Assembly: GCF_014706615.1 (NCBI RefSeq)
Contig: NZ_CP054877.1
Coordinates: 248,001-312,000 of the forward strand
Direction: 5' to 3'
Source of the DNA: Candidatus Vesicomyosocius sp. SY067_SCS001
GTDB taxonomy: Bacteria; Pseudomonadota; Gammaproteobacteria; PS1; Pseudothioglobaceae
DNA length: 64,000 nt
Shown: positions 17,297 through 26,249 of the stretch, in pieces
Numbering within the stretch: position 1 is the first letter of the stretch
Layout: each line of letters starts with the position of its first letter
Notes under the pieces: generated by a model
What the model was told of the DNA's origin: nothing
What the model saw: the letters and a program-made list of their open reading frames with translations, nothing else
Database searches by the model: none
Program-made: the position numbers and the translations under genes

Positions 17297-18571
17297 GTGA
17301 AGAAATTATTAGTAATATTGGCATACTTACCAATGAGTGTGTTTTCACAGGATATTAATGGTGCTGATACAGCCTGGATAATGACATCAACAGCCTTGGT
17401 GTTATTGATGACATTGCCAGGTTTGGCGTTATTTTATGGTGGTTTAGTTCGCACTAAAAACATTTTATCAGTGCTTATGCAATGTTTTACTATTGCAGGT
17501 ATTGTGAGTATTTTGTGGTTTGTGGTAGGTTATTCGATTGCTTTTTCAGGTGATAGTCCTTACTTTGGTGATTTTTCTAATATATTTTTAATGAAAGTTA
17601 GCATAAACATGGTTAATAACTCAATTCCAGAATCTTTGTTTGTGATGTTTCAAATGACATTTGCTATTATTACACCTGCTTTGATTATTGGCGGTTATGC
17701 AGAAAGAATGAAATTTTCAGCTGTATTGTTGTTTAGTTCTATTTGGCTTTTAGTGGTTTATGCACCTATTACACATTGGGTGTGGGGCGGTGGTTGGTTA
17801 GGTAATATGCTTGATTATGCCGGGGGTACAGTTGTTCATATTACTGCGGGTATTGCTGCACTAGTAGCAGCTATTGTTTTAGGACCTAGAAAAGGTTTTT
17901 TAAAAAGACCTATACCACCCCATAATATGACTATGACTATTACAGGCGCAGCAATGCTTTGGGTTGGTTGGTTTGGATTTAATGGTGGTTCTGCTTTAGC
18001 AGTAGGAGGGGATGCAGCTATGGCTATTTTAGTAACACATATCTCGGCAGCAACAGGGGCGATTACGTGGATGTTTTACGAATGGATTAAGTTTGGTAGA
18101 CCAACTGTATTAGGTACGGTAACAGGTATGGTTGCAGGTTTGGGAACAATTACACCAGCCTCTGGGTTTGTAGGCCCAGTAGGTGCTTTAGTCATTGGTT
18201 TTATTGCTGGTATTGTGTGTTTTAATGCGGTGATTATCATCAAACAAAAATTTAAAATTGACGATTCATTAGATGTATTTCCAGTACATGGTGTTGGTGG
18301 CATTATGGGCACTTTAATGGTAGGCTTTTTTGCTTCTAAAGAGTTGGGTATTTTTTCTGGACAAGGTGGTTGGGATCATGAAGCAGTTTTAATTTATGAG
18401 CAATTACAAATCCAATTTATAGGCGTGGTAGCAACGGTTATTTATACGGCTATTGCTACTTATATTATTCTTAAAATGGTGAATGTTATAACAGGCTTGA
18501 GAGTAAGTGAGGAGGAAGAACAACAAGGCTTAGATATTATTTCTCATGAAGAAAAAGGGTACGACTTATAA
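17297..18571 (+). CDS. amtB: ammonium transporter
   Basis: Amt family channel, 424 residues, GTG start 10 bases after glnK. A cleavable N-terminal signal (VKKLLVILAYLPMSVFS) is followed by about 11 membrane helices. Marks are DTAWIMTSTALVLLMTLPGLALFYGGL, the twin-His pore residues in YAPITHWVWGGGWL (about 154-167) and DVFPVHGVGGIMG (about 343-355), and DYAGGTVVHITAGIAAL. Imports ammonium for assimilation. A strong terminator follows. Confidence 0.96.
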   Translation: MKKLLVILAYLPMSVFSQDINGADTAWIMTSTALVLLMTLPGLALFYGGLVRTKNILSVLMQCFTIAGIVSILWFVVGYSIAFSGDSPYFGDFSNIFLMKVSINMVNNSIPESLFVMFQMTFAIITPALIIGGYAERMKFSAVLLFSSIWLLVVYAPITHWVWGGGWLGNMLDYAGGTVVHITAGIAALVAAIVLGPRKGFLKRPIPPHNMTMTITGAAMLWVGWFGFNGGSALAVGGDAAMAILVTHISAATGAITWMFYEWIKFGRPTVLGTVTGMVAGLGTITPASGFVGPVGALVIGFIAGIVCFNAVIIIKQKFKIDDSLDVFPVHGVGGIMGTLMVGFFASKELGIFSGQGGWDHEAVLIYEQLQIQFIGVVATVIYTAIATYIILKMVNVITGLRVSEEEEQQGLDIISHEEKGYDL

Positions 18572-18589
18572 GTTAAGTTTGGTTTAATT

Positions 18590-18624
18590 AAACCTGCTAA
18601 TTATTAAATCATTAGCAGGTTTTT
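18590..18624 (+). terminator. rho-independent terminator after amtB
   Basis: 12-base stem AAACCTGCTAAT (18590-18601) and ATTAGCAGGTTT (18611-18622) with a 9-base loop and a following T-run. It is the strongest, most GC-rich hairpin in this half of the window and closes the glnK-amtB unit. Confidence 0.85.
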
Positions 18625-18684
18625 ATGTTGATAAAAACGGATTCGTATATAATTCACATTAATTAGTTTTATTAAATAGTTAAA

Positions 18685-19575
18685 GTGCATATAAATCATC
18701 CACTAACCGGCTCAATGGTTGCCTTAATTACCCCGATGTTTAATGATGGATCGATAGATTTTAGCGCGCTAAAATCATTGGTAGCATTTCATATTAATGC
18801 TGGTACTAAGGCGATTATTTCAATGGGAACTACAGGAGAAAGCGCAACACTTAATCAGGATGAGCATATTGAGGTGATACGAGCAACAGTTGAATTTGCA
18901 AACTCATGTATTCCAATAATTGCTGGTACTGGTGCAAATTCTACTTCTGAAGCTATTAAGCTTACTAGAGTGGCTAAAGAAATTGGTGCTGATGCTTGTC
19001 TTTTAGTTACGCCGTATTACAATAAGCCGACTCAAGAGGGATTGTATCAACATTATAAGTTGATTGCTGAAACGGTAGATATTTATCAAATTTTATATAA
19101 TGTACCTAGTAGAACAGCAGTTGATCTTTCTGTAGAAACGGTAATTCGCTTATCCAATATTGATAATATCATTGGTATTAAAGATGCTACGGGTAATTTG
19201 AGCATCGCACAATCATTAATTGAGCAATGCTCGGATGACTTTTTGCTTTATAGTGGTGATGATGCAACAGCAGTTGAATTTATTTTGATGGGTGGGCATG
19301 GTGGTATTTCTGTAACTGCTAATGTTGCACCAAAGCAGGTGGCTTCTGCTTATCAATTTGCACTTGAGAATAAAAGAGAATTAGCAGAATTAACTAATGA
19401 GTCACTAATTGATTTACATCAACATTTATTTATTGAATCTAACCCAATACCTGTTAAGTGGGCAATGCATAAAATGGGAAAGTGTAATAATGGTATTCGT
19501 TTACCTTTAATGATGTTATCAAAACAAGCCAAAATAATATTAGAAAAAGATTTATCTAATTTAGGGATTTTATAA
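18685..19575 (+). CDS. dapA: 4-hydroxy-tetrahydrodipicolinate synthase
   Basis: Condenses pyruvate with aspartate semialdehyde, the first committed step to DAP and lysine. 296 residues from the GTG at 18685; the family start is close to GSMVALITPMF. Catalytic residues: GTTGESATL near 48-56, YYNKPTQEGLYQHY (about 111-124), YNVPSRTA with the conserved Tyr (about 137), and the Schiff-base Lys in GIKDATG (about 164-170). Ends 2 bases before bamC, the order seen in E. coli. Confidence 0.96.
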   Translation: MHINHPLTGSMVALITPMFNDGSIDFSALKSLVAFHINAGTKAIISMGTTGESATLNQDEHIEVIRATVEFANSCIPIIAGTGANSTSEAIKLTRVAKEIGADACLLVTPYYNKPTQEGLYQHYKLIAETVDIYQILYNVPSRTAVDLSVETVIRLSNIDNIIGIKDATGNLSIAQSLIEQCSDDFLLYSGDDATAVEFILMGGHGGISVTANVAPKQVASAYQFALENKRELAELTNESLIDLHQHLFIESNPIPVKWAMHKMGKCNNGIRLPLMMLSKQAKIILEKDLSNLGIL

Positions 19576-19577
19576 TA

Positions 19578-20711
19578 ATGGTAAATAGAGAATTAATAGT
19601 ATTATTTTTGGTATTTTCTTTAGGTGGTTGTTTTTCTGTCGGTAATAAAGAAGGGCAAAAACAGAATGTAATAGGTGAGAGAGATGTTGAATATTATTCA
19701 AAGAAAATATTAACTTCTTTAGAGGTTCCGCCAGATTTAACCAAACCTAGTACTAAAAATTCTCTAAAGTTAAGCCAGTATGTTTCTAATTTTCAAGAAG
19801 ATTTGGTTAATTTTCCTAAAAAAGATAGTTCAATTAAAAAGGTTTCAAATATTTTAAAAATACCTACTAATATTAAGGTGATTAAGTCTAATAGTCTTCG
19901 TTGGTTGGTGGTTGATAAAGAACCAGATGTAGTGTGGGAATTAGCTAAAAGTTTTTTTCAATTTCATGGTTTTGTTATTAAGAAGGCTAGTAAAAAGACT
20001 GGAATTATGGAGACTAATTTTTTAGAAAGCCATCCAGAAATTTCTAATAAATCTTTGGGATTTATTCGTTCTATGTTTAGAAAAGTAACAAAAATTAAAT
20101 ATACATTGCCAGTTGCTGATAAATATCGACTTCGTATTGAGCCGATTGATGATAATAAATCTGAAGTTTATCTATCATTAAGTTCAATGAAAGAAGTGCT
20201 GACTAATAAAGGAGGTGATGATGAAAATACCATTTGGCAGGCTCAATCTAAAGATCCAATATTAGAAACAGAAATGCTTTATAGATTAATGATTTTTTTA
20301 GGTAGTGACCATGTTCTTGCTAAAAAAAAAATTATTGCTGCTAGAGAGCAACAAAGATTAACTGTTGCAGTTGCTAAAGGCGTTGGTGGTTATGCTAAGT
20401 TGGTTTTTCCATTAACCCAATATGAAACTTGGAGTAGTGTAAGTTGGGCTTTAGATCAAATTGGGGCTGATATTGAAGATAAAGATATTAAAGAGGGTAG
20501 TTTCTATATTAATTTTGCTAAAGAAGAAGATAAAAGTATATTGTCACGATTATTTAGTAAAAGTGTAATTATAGAATCTTTTCAAATTATTGTTAGACAA
20601 GTTGATAGTAATATAACAGAAGTTTATTTTAATGATTTATCTGAAGAAAACAAACAAACAATAATTGACTTTAGTTATCAATTTTTAGGCGATATTGCCA
20701 AACAGTTTTAG
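19578..20711 (+). CDS. bamC: outer membrane assembly lipoprotein BamC
   Basis: 377 residues. Signal peptide with lipobox LGGC (Cys about 18), so an outer-membrane lipoprotein. The early segment after the Cys, including LEVPPDLTKP, is the BamD-binding part of NlpB/BamC. Two helix-grip-type domains follow: about 105-220 (LRWLVVDKEPDVVWELAKSFFQFHGFVI) and about 275-377 (GYAKLVFPLTQYETWSSVSWALDQIG). Member of the BAM complex. Its place after dapA supports the call. Confidence 0.88.
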   Translation: MVNRELIVLFLVFSLGGCFSVGNKEGQKQNVIGERDVEYYSKKILTSLEVPPDLTKPSTKNSLKLSQYVSNFQEDLVNFPKKDSSIKKVSNILKIPTNIKVIKSNSLRWLVVDKEPDVVWELAKSFFQFHGFVIKKASKKTGIMETNFLESHPEISNKSLGFIRSMFRKVTKIKYTLPVADKYRLRIEPIDDNKSEVYLSLSSMKEVLTNKGGDDENTIWQAQSKDPILETEMLYRLMIFLGSDHVLAKKKIIAAREQQRLTVAVAKGVGGYAKLVFPLTQYETWSSVSWALDQIGADIEDKDIKEGSFYINFAKEEDKSILSRLFSKSVIIESFQIIVRQVDSNITEVYFNDLSEENKQTIIDFSYQFLGDIAKQF

Positions 20712-20718
20712 TTAAACG

Positions 20719-22626
20719 ATGATGCTGTCACAAAATATTATTGATAAGCTTATTCGACAAGATATATTGGTAGATGAGTTGTTAGATGAAGAATTAGCTC
20801 TATTTTGTCAAATAGCTAATCTAGCTTATCGATCTGGAAAGCCTATTATTAGCAACGAAGATTATGATTTTATTTATCTTGCTACTCTTAAAAATAAAGA
20901 ACCTAATAATCCGTTACTTAAATCTATAGAACCAGAAGGACGGGCTTTTGCTGAGGAAAAAGTTTTATTACCAGAGTTAATGCTTTCTATTGATAAAGCA
21001 TATTCATGGAATGAAATGAGTAAATGGATAGAACGATTAGAAAAATCAGCTATGCTGATTGGATTGAATTTGAATACTATTCAAATTAAAGCCACTCCTA
21101 AATTGGACGGTTTTGCTGGATTTGATGATGGCAATCGACTTTACACACGTGGCGATGGTAAAAAAGGTAGTGATATTTCCAGAGTATTCAAGCGAGGCTT
21201 GTGTGTTTTTAATGATTCTGGGCGTGGACTTGGTGCGGGTGAAATTGTGGTTAAGAAAAGTTATTTTGAAAAATATTTAGCGCATAGTTTTGAATATCCA
21301 CGTAACTTTCAATCTAGTCTTATTAAAGAAAAAGCTTTAGATGAACAAGCTCAAAAGGCTATTATCGACAAAGGGGCTTTATTTGTTCCGTTTATTAAGT
21401 TGCCTATTTGGTCAGGTTCTGTAACTGAATTGCTTGCTAAATTTGAAGAAATTGTTACCCAAGTATTGATAATGGTAGATTTTGATGTAGATGGTGTAGT
21501 TTTTGAAGTGATTAATATTGATTTAAAAATACAAATGGGCGCTAATCGAAAATTTCATCGCTGGCAAATTGCTTTTAAGGAAAATAAAGATATTGTACAA
21601 GTTAAGGTTCTTAGTGTGATACCTCAAGTGGGACGTAGTGGAAAAATCACTCCAGTTGCAGAGGTAGAACCTACTTTATTAAGTGGTGCAACCATTGTAC
21701 GTGTAACAGGTCATCATTATGGGTTGGTTAAAGAACAAGGTTTGGGTATAGGTAGTGTAGTTGAGTTAACACGTTCTGGGTTGGTTATTCCTAAAATTAT
21801 ATCCGTGTTAAAGCCAATGCCTGTTGATATTCCTGATAATTGTCTAAGTTGTGGTAGCCCACTTGTTTGGGAGTCAGATTTTTTAGTATGTGTTAATCAT
21901 AAAAATTGTCCCGCTCAAATTATTGGAAGAATTACCTATTTTTTTAAAGTATTAGCTAATAATGATGGTTTTGGCATTGCTACTATTGAAAAACTATATG
22001 CACATAATATTAGGTTAGTTTCACAAATTTATACTCTAAATGTAGAACGTTTAATGGCAATAGGATTTGGTGAAAAAATCAGTATAAATCTTATTAGTCA
22101 GCTAAGTCGTTCTATTAGCGAGAAAATTGAAGACTGGCGTTTTTTAGCAGCATTTGGCATGCATAGAATGGGCTTGGGTAATTGTGAAAATCTTTTAAAG
22201 TCCTATCGGTTGAATGATATTTTTGATTTAACTTTAGAGCAAATAACCAATATAGATGGTTTTGCTGAATTAACAGCAAAAGTTATTATACAAGAATTAG
22301 CTTCTATTGTTGATGAATATAATCAAATATATCAGTATCACTTTAATTTAGATACAACTAAATTTACTAAAGATTTACAAACATTAATACATGAATTATT
22401 TGATAAAAGAATTGTATTCACTGGTAAGATGAGCATATCAAGATATGAAATGAAAAAGTATGCTAAATCAGTTGGTATTAAAGTTTCAACTACTATTAAT
22501 ACCAAAATAGATTATTTGGTTATTGGAAAGAGAGTTGGGCAAAAGAAAATACAAGATGCTGAAAATTTAGGTATAGTAGTTATAACTGAAGCTGATTATT
22601 TATCTAAAATAACCATGCAACAATAA
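20719..22626 (+). CDS. divergent NAD-dependent DNA ligase (LigA-like)
   Basis: 635 residues, about 35 shorter than usual LigA. Domains in order: a short Ia-like region, the adenylation domain with nucleophile motif ATPKLDGFAG (Lys128) and TRGDGKKGSD, an OB fold (IPQVGRSGKITPVAEVEPTLLSGATI), a zinc finger (CLSCG, then CVNHKNC), HhH repeats (about 430-520) and a C-terminal BRCT (KRIVFTGKMSISRYEMKKYAK). Several ligase motifs are altered: the usual CELKIDG is KATPKLDG, EVRGE is GAGEIVV, and motif IV DGVVxKV reads DGVVFEV (Glu263 where the E. coli enzyme has Lys290). The motif V Lys (AFK, Lys287) is kept. It may be an active but odd ligase or a paralogue. Whether a normal ligA exists elsewhere cannot be seen. 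Confidence 0.8.
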   Translation: MMLSQNIIDKLIRQDILVDELLDEELALFCQIANLAYRSGKPIISNEDYDFIYLATLKNKEPNNPLLKSIEPEGRAFAEEKVLLPELMLSIDKAYSWNEMSKWIERLEKSAMLIGLNLNTIQIKATPKLDGFAGFDDGNRLYTRGDGKKGSDISRVFKRGLCVFNDSGRGLGAGEIVVKKSYFEKYLAHSFEYPRNFQSSLIKEKALDEQAQKAIIDKGALFVPFIKLPIWSGSVTELLAKFEEIVTQVLIMVDFDVDGVVFEVINIDLKIQMGANRKFHRWQIAFKENKDIVQVKVLSVIPQVGRSGKITPVAEVEPTLLSGATIVRVTGHHYGLVKEQGLGIGSVVELTRSGLVIPKIISVLKPMPVDIPDNCLSCGSPLVWESDFLVCVNHKNCPAQIIGRITYFFKVLANNDGFGIATIEKLYAHNIRLVSQIYTLNVERLMAIGFGEKISINLISQLSRSISEKIEDWRFLAAFGMHRMGLGNCENLLKSYRLNDIFDLTLEQITNIDGFAELTAKVIIQELASIVDEYNQIYQYHFNLDTTKFTKDLQTLIHELFDKRIVFTGKMSISRYEMKKYAKSVGIKVSTTINTKIDYLVIGKRVGQKKIQDAENLGIVVITEADYLSKITMQQ

Positions 22627-22894
22627 GTATGAGCAGTTTTTATGATATGATTTTGTTATTTTTAATAAAGAATTTTTCTTTTTATGGTTGTAATTGTTGT
22701 AGTTAATGTCTAAAGACGGTGTTTAATAAAGGAAACAGGCATCTATTTAGATTTCTTGTAAAATGAATTTTAGATAGACGTCTTTTTGTCAGTTTAATTA
22801 TGTAGTTGAAAGACATTTATGTTAATCATTCAGTTTGTATTGTTTATAAGCATAATGACTAGATTTTTTCGTTTTTAAAAAAAGGAGAAATTAA

Positions 22895-23242
22895 ATGAAA
22901 ATGGTAACAGCAATTATTAAACCATTTAAGCTTGAAAATGTTAGAGAAGCACTTTCTGAAATTGGTATTTCAGGCATCACAGCTACAGAAGTAAAAGGAT
23001 TTGGTCGCCAGAAAGGACATACTGAACTTTACCGTGGTGCAGAATATACTGTAGATTTTTTACCCAAAGTTAAACTAGAAATTGCTATTGTAGCAGATCA
23101 AGTGGATAGTGTAGTTAAGGTTATTAGTACCGCTGCTAAATCAGGAGATGAAGGCAAGATTGGTGATGGAAAAATATTTGTTTCATCATTAGAGCAAGTA
23201 CTTCGTATTCGTACGGGTGAAACTGGTTCAATAGCATTATAA
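22895..23242 (+). CDS. glnB: nitrogen regulatory protein P-II (GlnB-type)
   Basis: 115 residues, with a clear AAAGGAG ribosome site. T-loop [16 protein letters not shown] with uridylylation Tyr51. Compared with the copy at 16948 it has a three-residue insertion before the B-loop ([14 protein letters not shown]). It stands alone, not next to amtB, so I infer the signal-transducing role towards GlnE, NtrB or other targets. Two hairpins follow (23256-23278, 23374-23400). Confidence 0.94.
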   Translation: MKMVTAIIKPFKLENVREALSEIGISGITATEVKGFGRQKGHTELYRGAEYTVDFLPKVKLEIAIVADQVDSVVKVISTAAKSGDEGKIGDGKIFVSSLEQVLRIRTGETGSIAL

Positions 23243-23255
23243 GAAGGAAGGATTG

Positions 23256-23278
23256 AAATTACATTAATAATGTAATTT
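23256..23278 (+). terminator. hairpin just after glnB
   Basis: AAATTACAT and ATGTAATTT flank a TAATA loop, 14 bases after the glnB stop. The stem is weak and AT-rich, and no long T-run follows. Confidence 0.4.
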
Positions 23279-23373
23279 AGTTGTATAGATAGCTGATGAT
23301 TTTTTGATATTATAAATATGATTAATTTGTAGTAAAAATATTTTTCTATTTACAATTGATTTGTATGATTATA

Positions 23374-23406
23374 TCTAATACCTTACTAGAAGGTATTAGA
23401 ATTTTT
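23374..23406 (+). terminator. rho-independent-like hairpin downstream of glnB
   Basis: 11-base perfect stem TCTAATACCTT (23374-23384) and AAGGTATTAGA (23390-23400), with a 5-base loop, followed by ATTTTT. Better placed by structure than the first hairpin, but 130 bases beyond glnB. Apart from these hairpins, 23243-23661 holds nothing that I recognise. Confidence 0.6.
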
Positions 23407-23661
23407 ACTTTCAGGTTTTATGGTTTTTAGTAATATTACTAACCAATAATAACGTGTATTTGAGTGTTTAGAATGAAATTAATGTTTAAATGAGTGATGG
23501 ATACTCGAAAGTTTTTAAAGAGTAAAATTTGTTATATGGTTAATGTTTCAGAATTTGTTTTATAGTTACATTCTATTTTTTTACAAAATAAAAGTAACAA
23601 ATAACGCAAATAAAATAATCGATTTTAGTTTTTATTTTATTAAATTAAAACGAGGAAAGAT

Positions 23662-24305
23662 ATGAAAATATAATAATAATAATATTATTATTATTAATTT
23701 CAATATTTAATTCAGTGTCTTTATCTGAAGCTAAAATTCAATCAGTAGTCAGTGCTAATATTACTATTGCTAATGATTATGTTTGGCGTGGTAAAATTCA
23801 AACCAATGATAATAAATTTGTTCAGATTGGTTTTAATTATGATGTTGTCAACAGTGAGGTATTAGGTATTTTGAGTTCTAATGTTATAAACGGTGCTGAG
23901 GTTAATTACTATATTTCTTATTTAGGTGAGGTAGTAGATATTGATTATAGTTATTCAGAAGATACTATTTTAACTGTTTGAACTTCGATGAAATTTATAT
24001 TGGATTGTTCTATAGTGATTTAGGCTTCACTTATTATGTATGTAATGGTAAAAATACTTAAAGTAGGTAATTACGTTGAAGCTAGTTATAATAATAACAG
24101 TATTAATAATATAGATTATTCATTGACTGTTGGCAAGTATCTTGAAGTAGTGACAGACGATAGTAATGATTATAGGGTATATGGAATTAGTCTTGGAAGA
24201 TCTTATAAAGAATTAGAATTTACAATTAAGAGTTGCTAAGAATATTTTTCTCATAATATCTTTAATGAGAAAAGTACAGCATTTAGTATCAGTAAGTTAC
24301 TTTAA
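23662..24305 (+). pseudogene. outer-membrane/secreted protein, TIGR02001-like, frameshifted
   Basis: A good ribosome site (cgagga) precedes ATG AAA ATA TAA at 23662. Adding one A to the poly-A after ATG restores MKN, an Ile/Leu-only signal sequence, then ISIFNSVSLSEA. The mature part begins SANITIANDYVWRGKIQTNDNKFVQIGFNYD, which matches the start of the TIGR02001 (Gcw_chp) putative outer-membrane family. The frame continues to TGA at 23979, shifts to give FDEIYIGLFYSDLGFTYYV, then shifts again for KVGNYVEASYNNN to a TAA at 24237. The coding trace runs on to FSISKLL and TAA at 24303. At least three disabling changes. Lies between glnB and a CBS protein gene. Confidence 0.75.
23671..23696. repeat. 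26-base TAA/TTA palindrome in the decayed signal-peptide region
   Basis: TAATAATAATAAT followed by its exact reverse complement. It arises from Ile (ATA) codons abutting Leu (TTA) codons in the former signal sequence; it is a trinucleotide microsatellite that is also self-complementary. Confidence 0.85.
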
Positions 24306-24395
24306 ATTCCACTTTTACTCTAAAAATACCAATTTTAGTTATGATTGGTTGTTTTTAACGGTAGAATACAATCTTTTTGATTAAGGATAATTGTT

Positions 24396-24836
24396 ATGCA
24401 AGTTCAAGATATTATGTCAACAAATGTAAAAACAGTTACTCCTGATCAGCTAGTCAAAGATATTGCTATTATCATGGTAATGGATCACATTAGTGGCGCA
24501 CCAGTGGTAGATGTTAATAATACTTTAGTTGGTATTATTTCTGAAAAAGATATTTTACAACATATGTTTCCAAAATTAGATGAGGTGATGAGTGATACGC
24601 ACTTTGATTTCGAAAATATGGAGCATAATTACAAAGACACAATGAATGTTAGGGTAGGTGAATTAATGACTAAAGAGGTTGCTAGTATTGATTTAAATAT
24701 GCCTTGTCTTAAGGCTGCATCAACTATGTGGCTTAAAAATTTTAGAAGAATCCCTATAACTCATAATAATAAATTAGTTGGTATTGTTAGTATTGGTGAT
24801 GTGCATAGGGCTATTTTTAAATCACGTATTAAGTGA
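24396..24836 (+). CDS. tandem CBS-domain protein
   Basis: 146 residues consisting of two CBS domains (about 1-62 and 82-146). The first is MQVQDIMSTNVKTVTPDQLVKDIAIIMVMDHISGAPVVD with VGIISEKDIL. The second is VGELMTKEVASIDLNMPCLKAASTMW with RRIPITHNNKLVGIVSIGDVHRAI. CBS pairs bind adenosine nucleotides and usually regulate a partner. The stop overlaps the GTG start of the ANTAR regulator (24833), so the two are translationally coupled and probably act together. Confidence 0.85.
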   Translation: MQVQDIMSTNVKTVTPDQLVKDIAIIMVMDHISGAPVVDVNNTLVGIISEKDILQHMFPKLDEVMSDTHFDFENMEHNYKDTMNVRVGELMTKEVASIDLNMPCLKAASTMWLKNFRRIPITHNNKLVGIVSIGDVHRAIFKSRIK

Positions 24837-25420
24837 ATATTGCTTTAAAAATTATCTTAGTTGATAAAAATACAGGGCGTTCAGCTATGTTGCGTAGAGC
24901 CTTACAAGATAAAGGTCACGAAGTGATTTGTCGTATGAGTGATAGTTCGAATTTACAAGATAGCAATGAAATGACGCATGCAGATGTGTTAATTGTTAAT
25001 GCAGATATTCCTGATGAACAAGTATTTGCAAATTTGATAGATATTAATAAAACAAAACCTAAGCCTATCGTGATGTTTACCAAGGAATCAAACTCTGAGA
25101 TGGCTAATTCTGCTATCAAATCTGGTGTAAATGCTTATATTGTTGATGGACTTGAAGAGAATAGGGTGCAGCCTATTATTGATGTAGCAATTGCTAGATT
25201 TAGAGAGTTCCAAGCACTTAAAGATGAGTTAGATGCTACTCGTAATCAACTTTCAGAGAGAAAGAAAGTTGAGAAAGCTAAAGGCTTGTTAATGCAACAT
25301 AATAAGGATATTAATGAAGGTGAAGCTTATCAATCGTTACGTAAAATGGCTATGAATAAAAATAAGCGTATTGTTGATGTGGCTGAAAGCGTGATTAATG
25401 CTTTTGAATTGTTAGAGTAA
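24833..25420 (+). CDS. nasT: NasT-like response regulator with ANTAR RNA-binding domain
   Basis: 195 residues, GTG start overlapping the CBS gene. The N-terminal receiver-like domain (about 5-120) is followed by a coiled segment and an ANTAR domain (about 130-192, with ERKKVEKAKGLLMQHNKDINEGEAYQSLRKMAMNKNKRIVDVAESVI), which binds paired hairpins in nascent mRNA as an antiterminator. In NasT and NasR the targets are nitrate/nitrite assimilation operons. The receiver is degenerate: where a phospho-acceptor Asp is expected, four before Pro60, there is Asn56 (LIVNADIPD). Its place beside glnB fits nitrogen control. Confidence 0.82.
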   Translation: MNIALKIILVDKNTGRSAMLRRALQDKGHEVICRMSDSSNLQDSNEMTHADVLIVNADIPDEQVFANLIDINKTKPKPIVMFTKESNSEMANSAIKSGVNAYIVDGLEENRVQPIIDVAIARFREFQALKDELDATRNQLSERKKVEKAKGLLMQHNKDINEGEAYQSLRKMAMNKNKRIVDVAESVINAFELLE

Positions 25421-25514
25421 AGTTATATTAACTTTTATTTAGTTTTTATTTCAATCGTTATTATCTGATACTTTTTCTTATTTTGAATTGATTTTGTTAG
25501 AATTTTTAGGATAG

Positions 25515-26249
25515 TTAATAGATACTTCTTGTTTGTTTTTGTTTAAATAAAGGGGAAAAAATAAGACCTGCTTCAAATAATAACCAAATTGGAATGGCGA
25601 TTAAAGTTTGAGAGATGATATCAGGAGGTGTTAACAACATGCCTAGAATAAAAGCACCAATAATGATATAAGGACGGTTGTTTTTTAATTTTTCAACTGT
25701 TGTTATTTCAAATATGATAAGAAGAATTGTAGCAATTGGTACTTCAAAGGCTACACCAAAAGCAAAAGAAACTTTGAGAACAAAGTCTAGATAGTATTGA
25801 ATATCTGGGGTAAAGTCGACAATATTGGGTCCTATGCTAGATAGGAAACCAAATATAACAGGAAAAACAATATAAAAAGAAAATAACAATCCTGCATAAA
25901 ACAAAATAGTTGTGGAGACAACTAATGGCAAAATCATTTGTCTTTCGTGTTTGTAAAGTGCAGGTGCAATAAATGACCACATTTTGTATAAAAGATAGGG
26001 CATAGCTACATAGACAGATATAATAAGAGACATTTTTAATGGTGTTAAAAATGGTGATATAATACCGATAGCAATAATATTAGTATCTTGAGGTAAAACT
26101 CGAATAATAGGCGCTGCAATAAAGCTATAAACCTCATTAGCAAATGGGAAAATACTCATAAAAATAACTAAAATAACAATAACTGAGTGCAATAGAATAT
26201 TTCGAAGTTCAACTAAATGTTGAACAAAAGTCATTTCTTTATTGATCAT
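25515..26249 (-). CDS. tatC: Sec-independent translocase subunit TatC
   Basis: 244 residues, six membrane helices. Binds the twin-arginine signal and with TatB forms the receptor. MTFVQHLVELRNILLHSVIVI at the N-terminus holds the conserved HLxELR motif. GLLFSFYIVFPVIFGFL (about 121-137), FGVAFEVPIATILL and RPYIIIGAFILGMLLTPPDIISQTLIAIPIWLLFE are characteristic. Last gene of hisI-hisE-tatA-tatB-tatC, overlapping tatB by one base. Confidence 0.97.
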   Translation of the reverse strand: MINKEMTFVQHLVELRNILLHSVIVILVIFMSIFPFANEVYSFIAAPIIRVLPQDTNIIAIGIISPFLTPLKMSLIISVYVAMPYLLYKMWSFIAPALYKHERQMILPLVVSTTILFYAGLLFSFYIVFPVIFGFLSSIGPNIVDFTPDIQYYLDFVLKVSFAFGVAFEVPIATILLIIFEITTVEKLKNNRPYIIIGAFILGMLLTPPDIISQTLIAIPIWLLFEAGLIFSPLFKQKQTRSIY

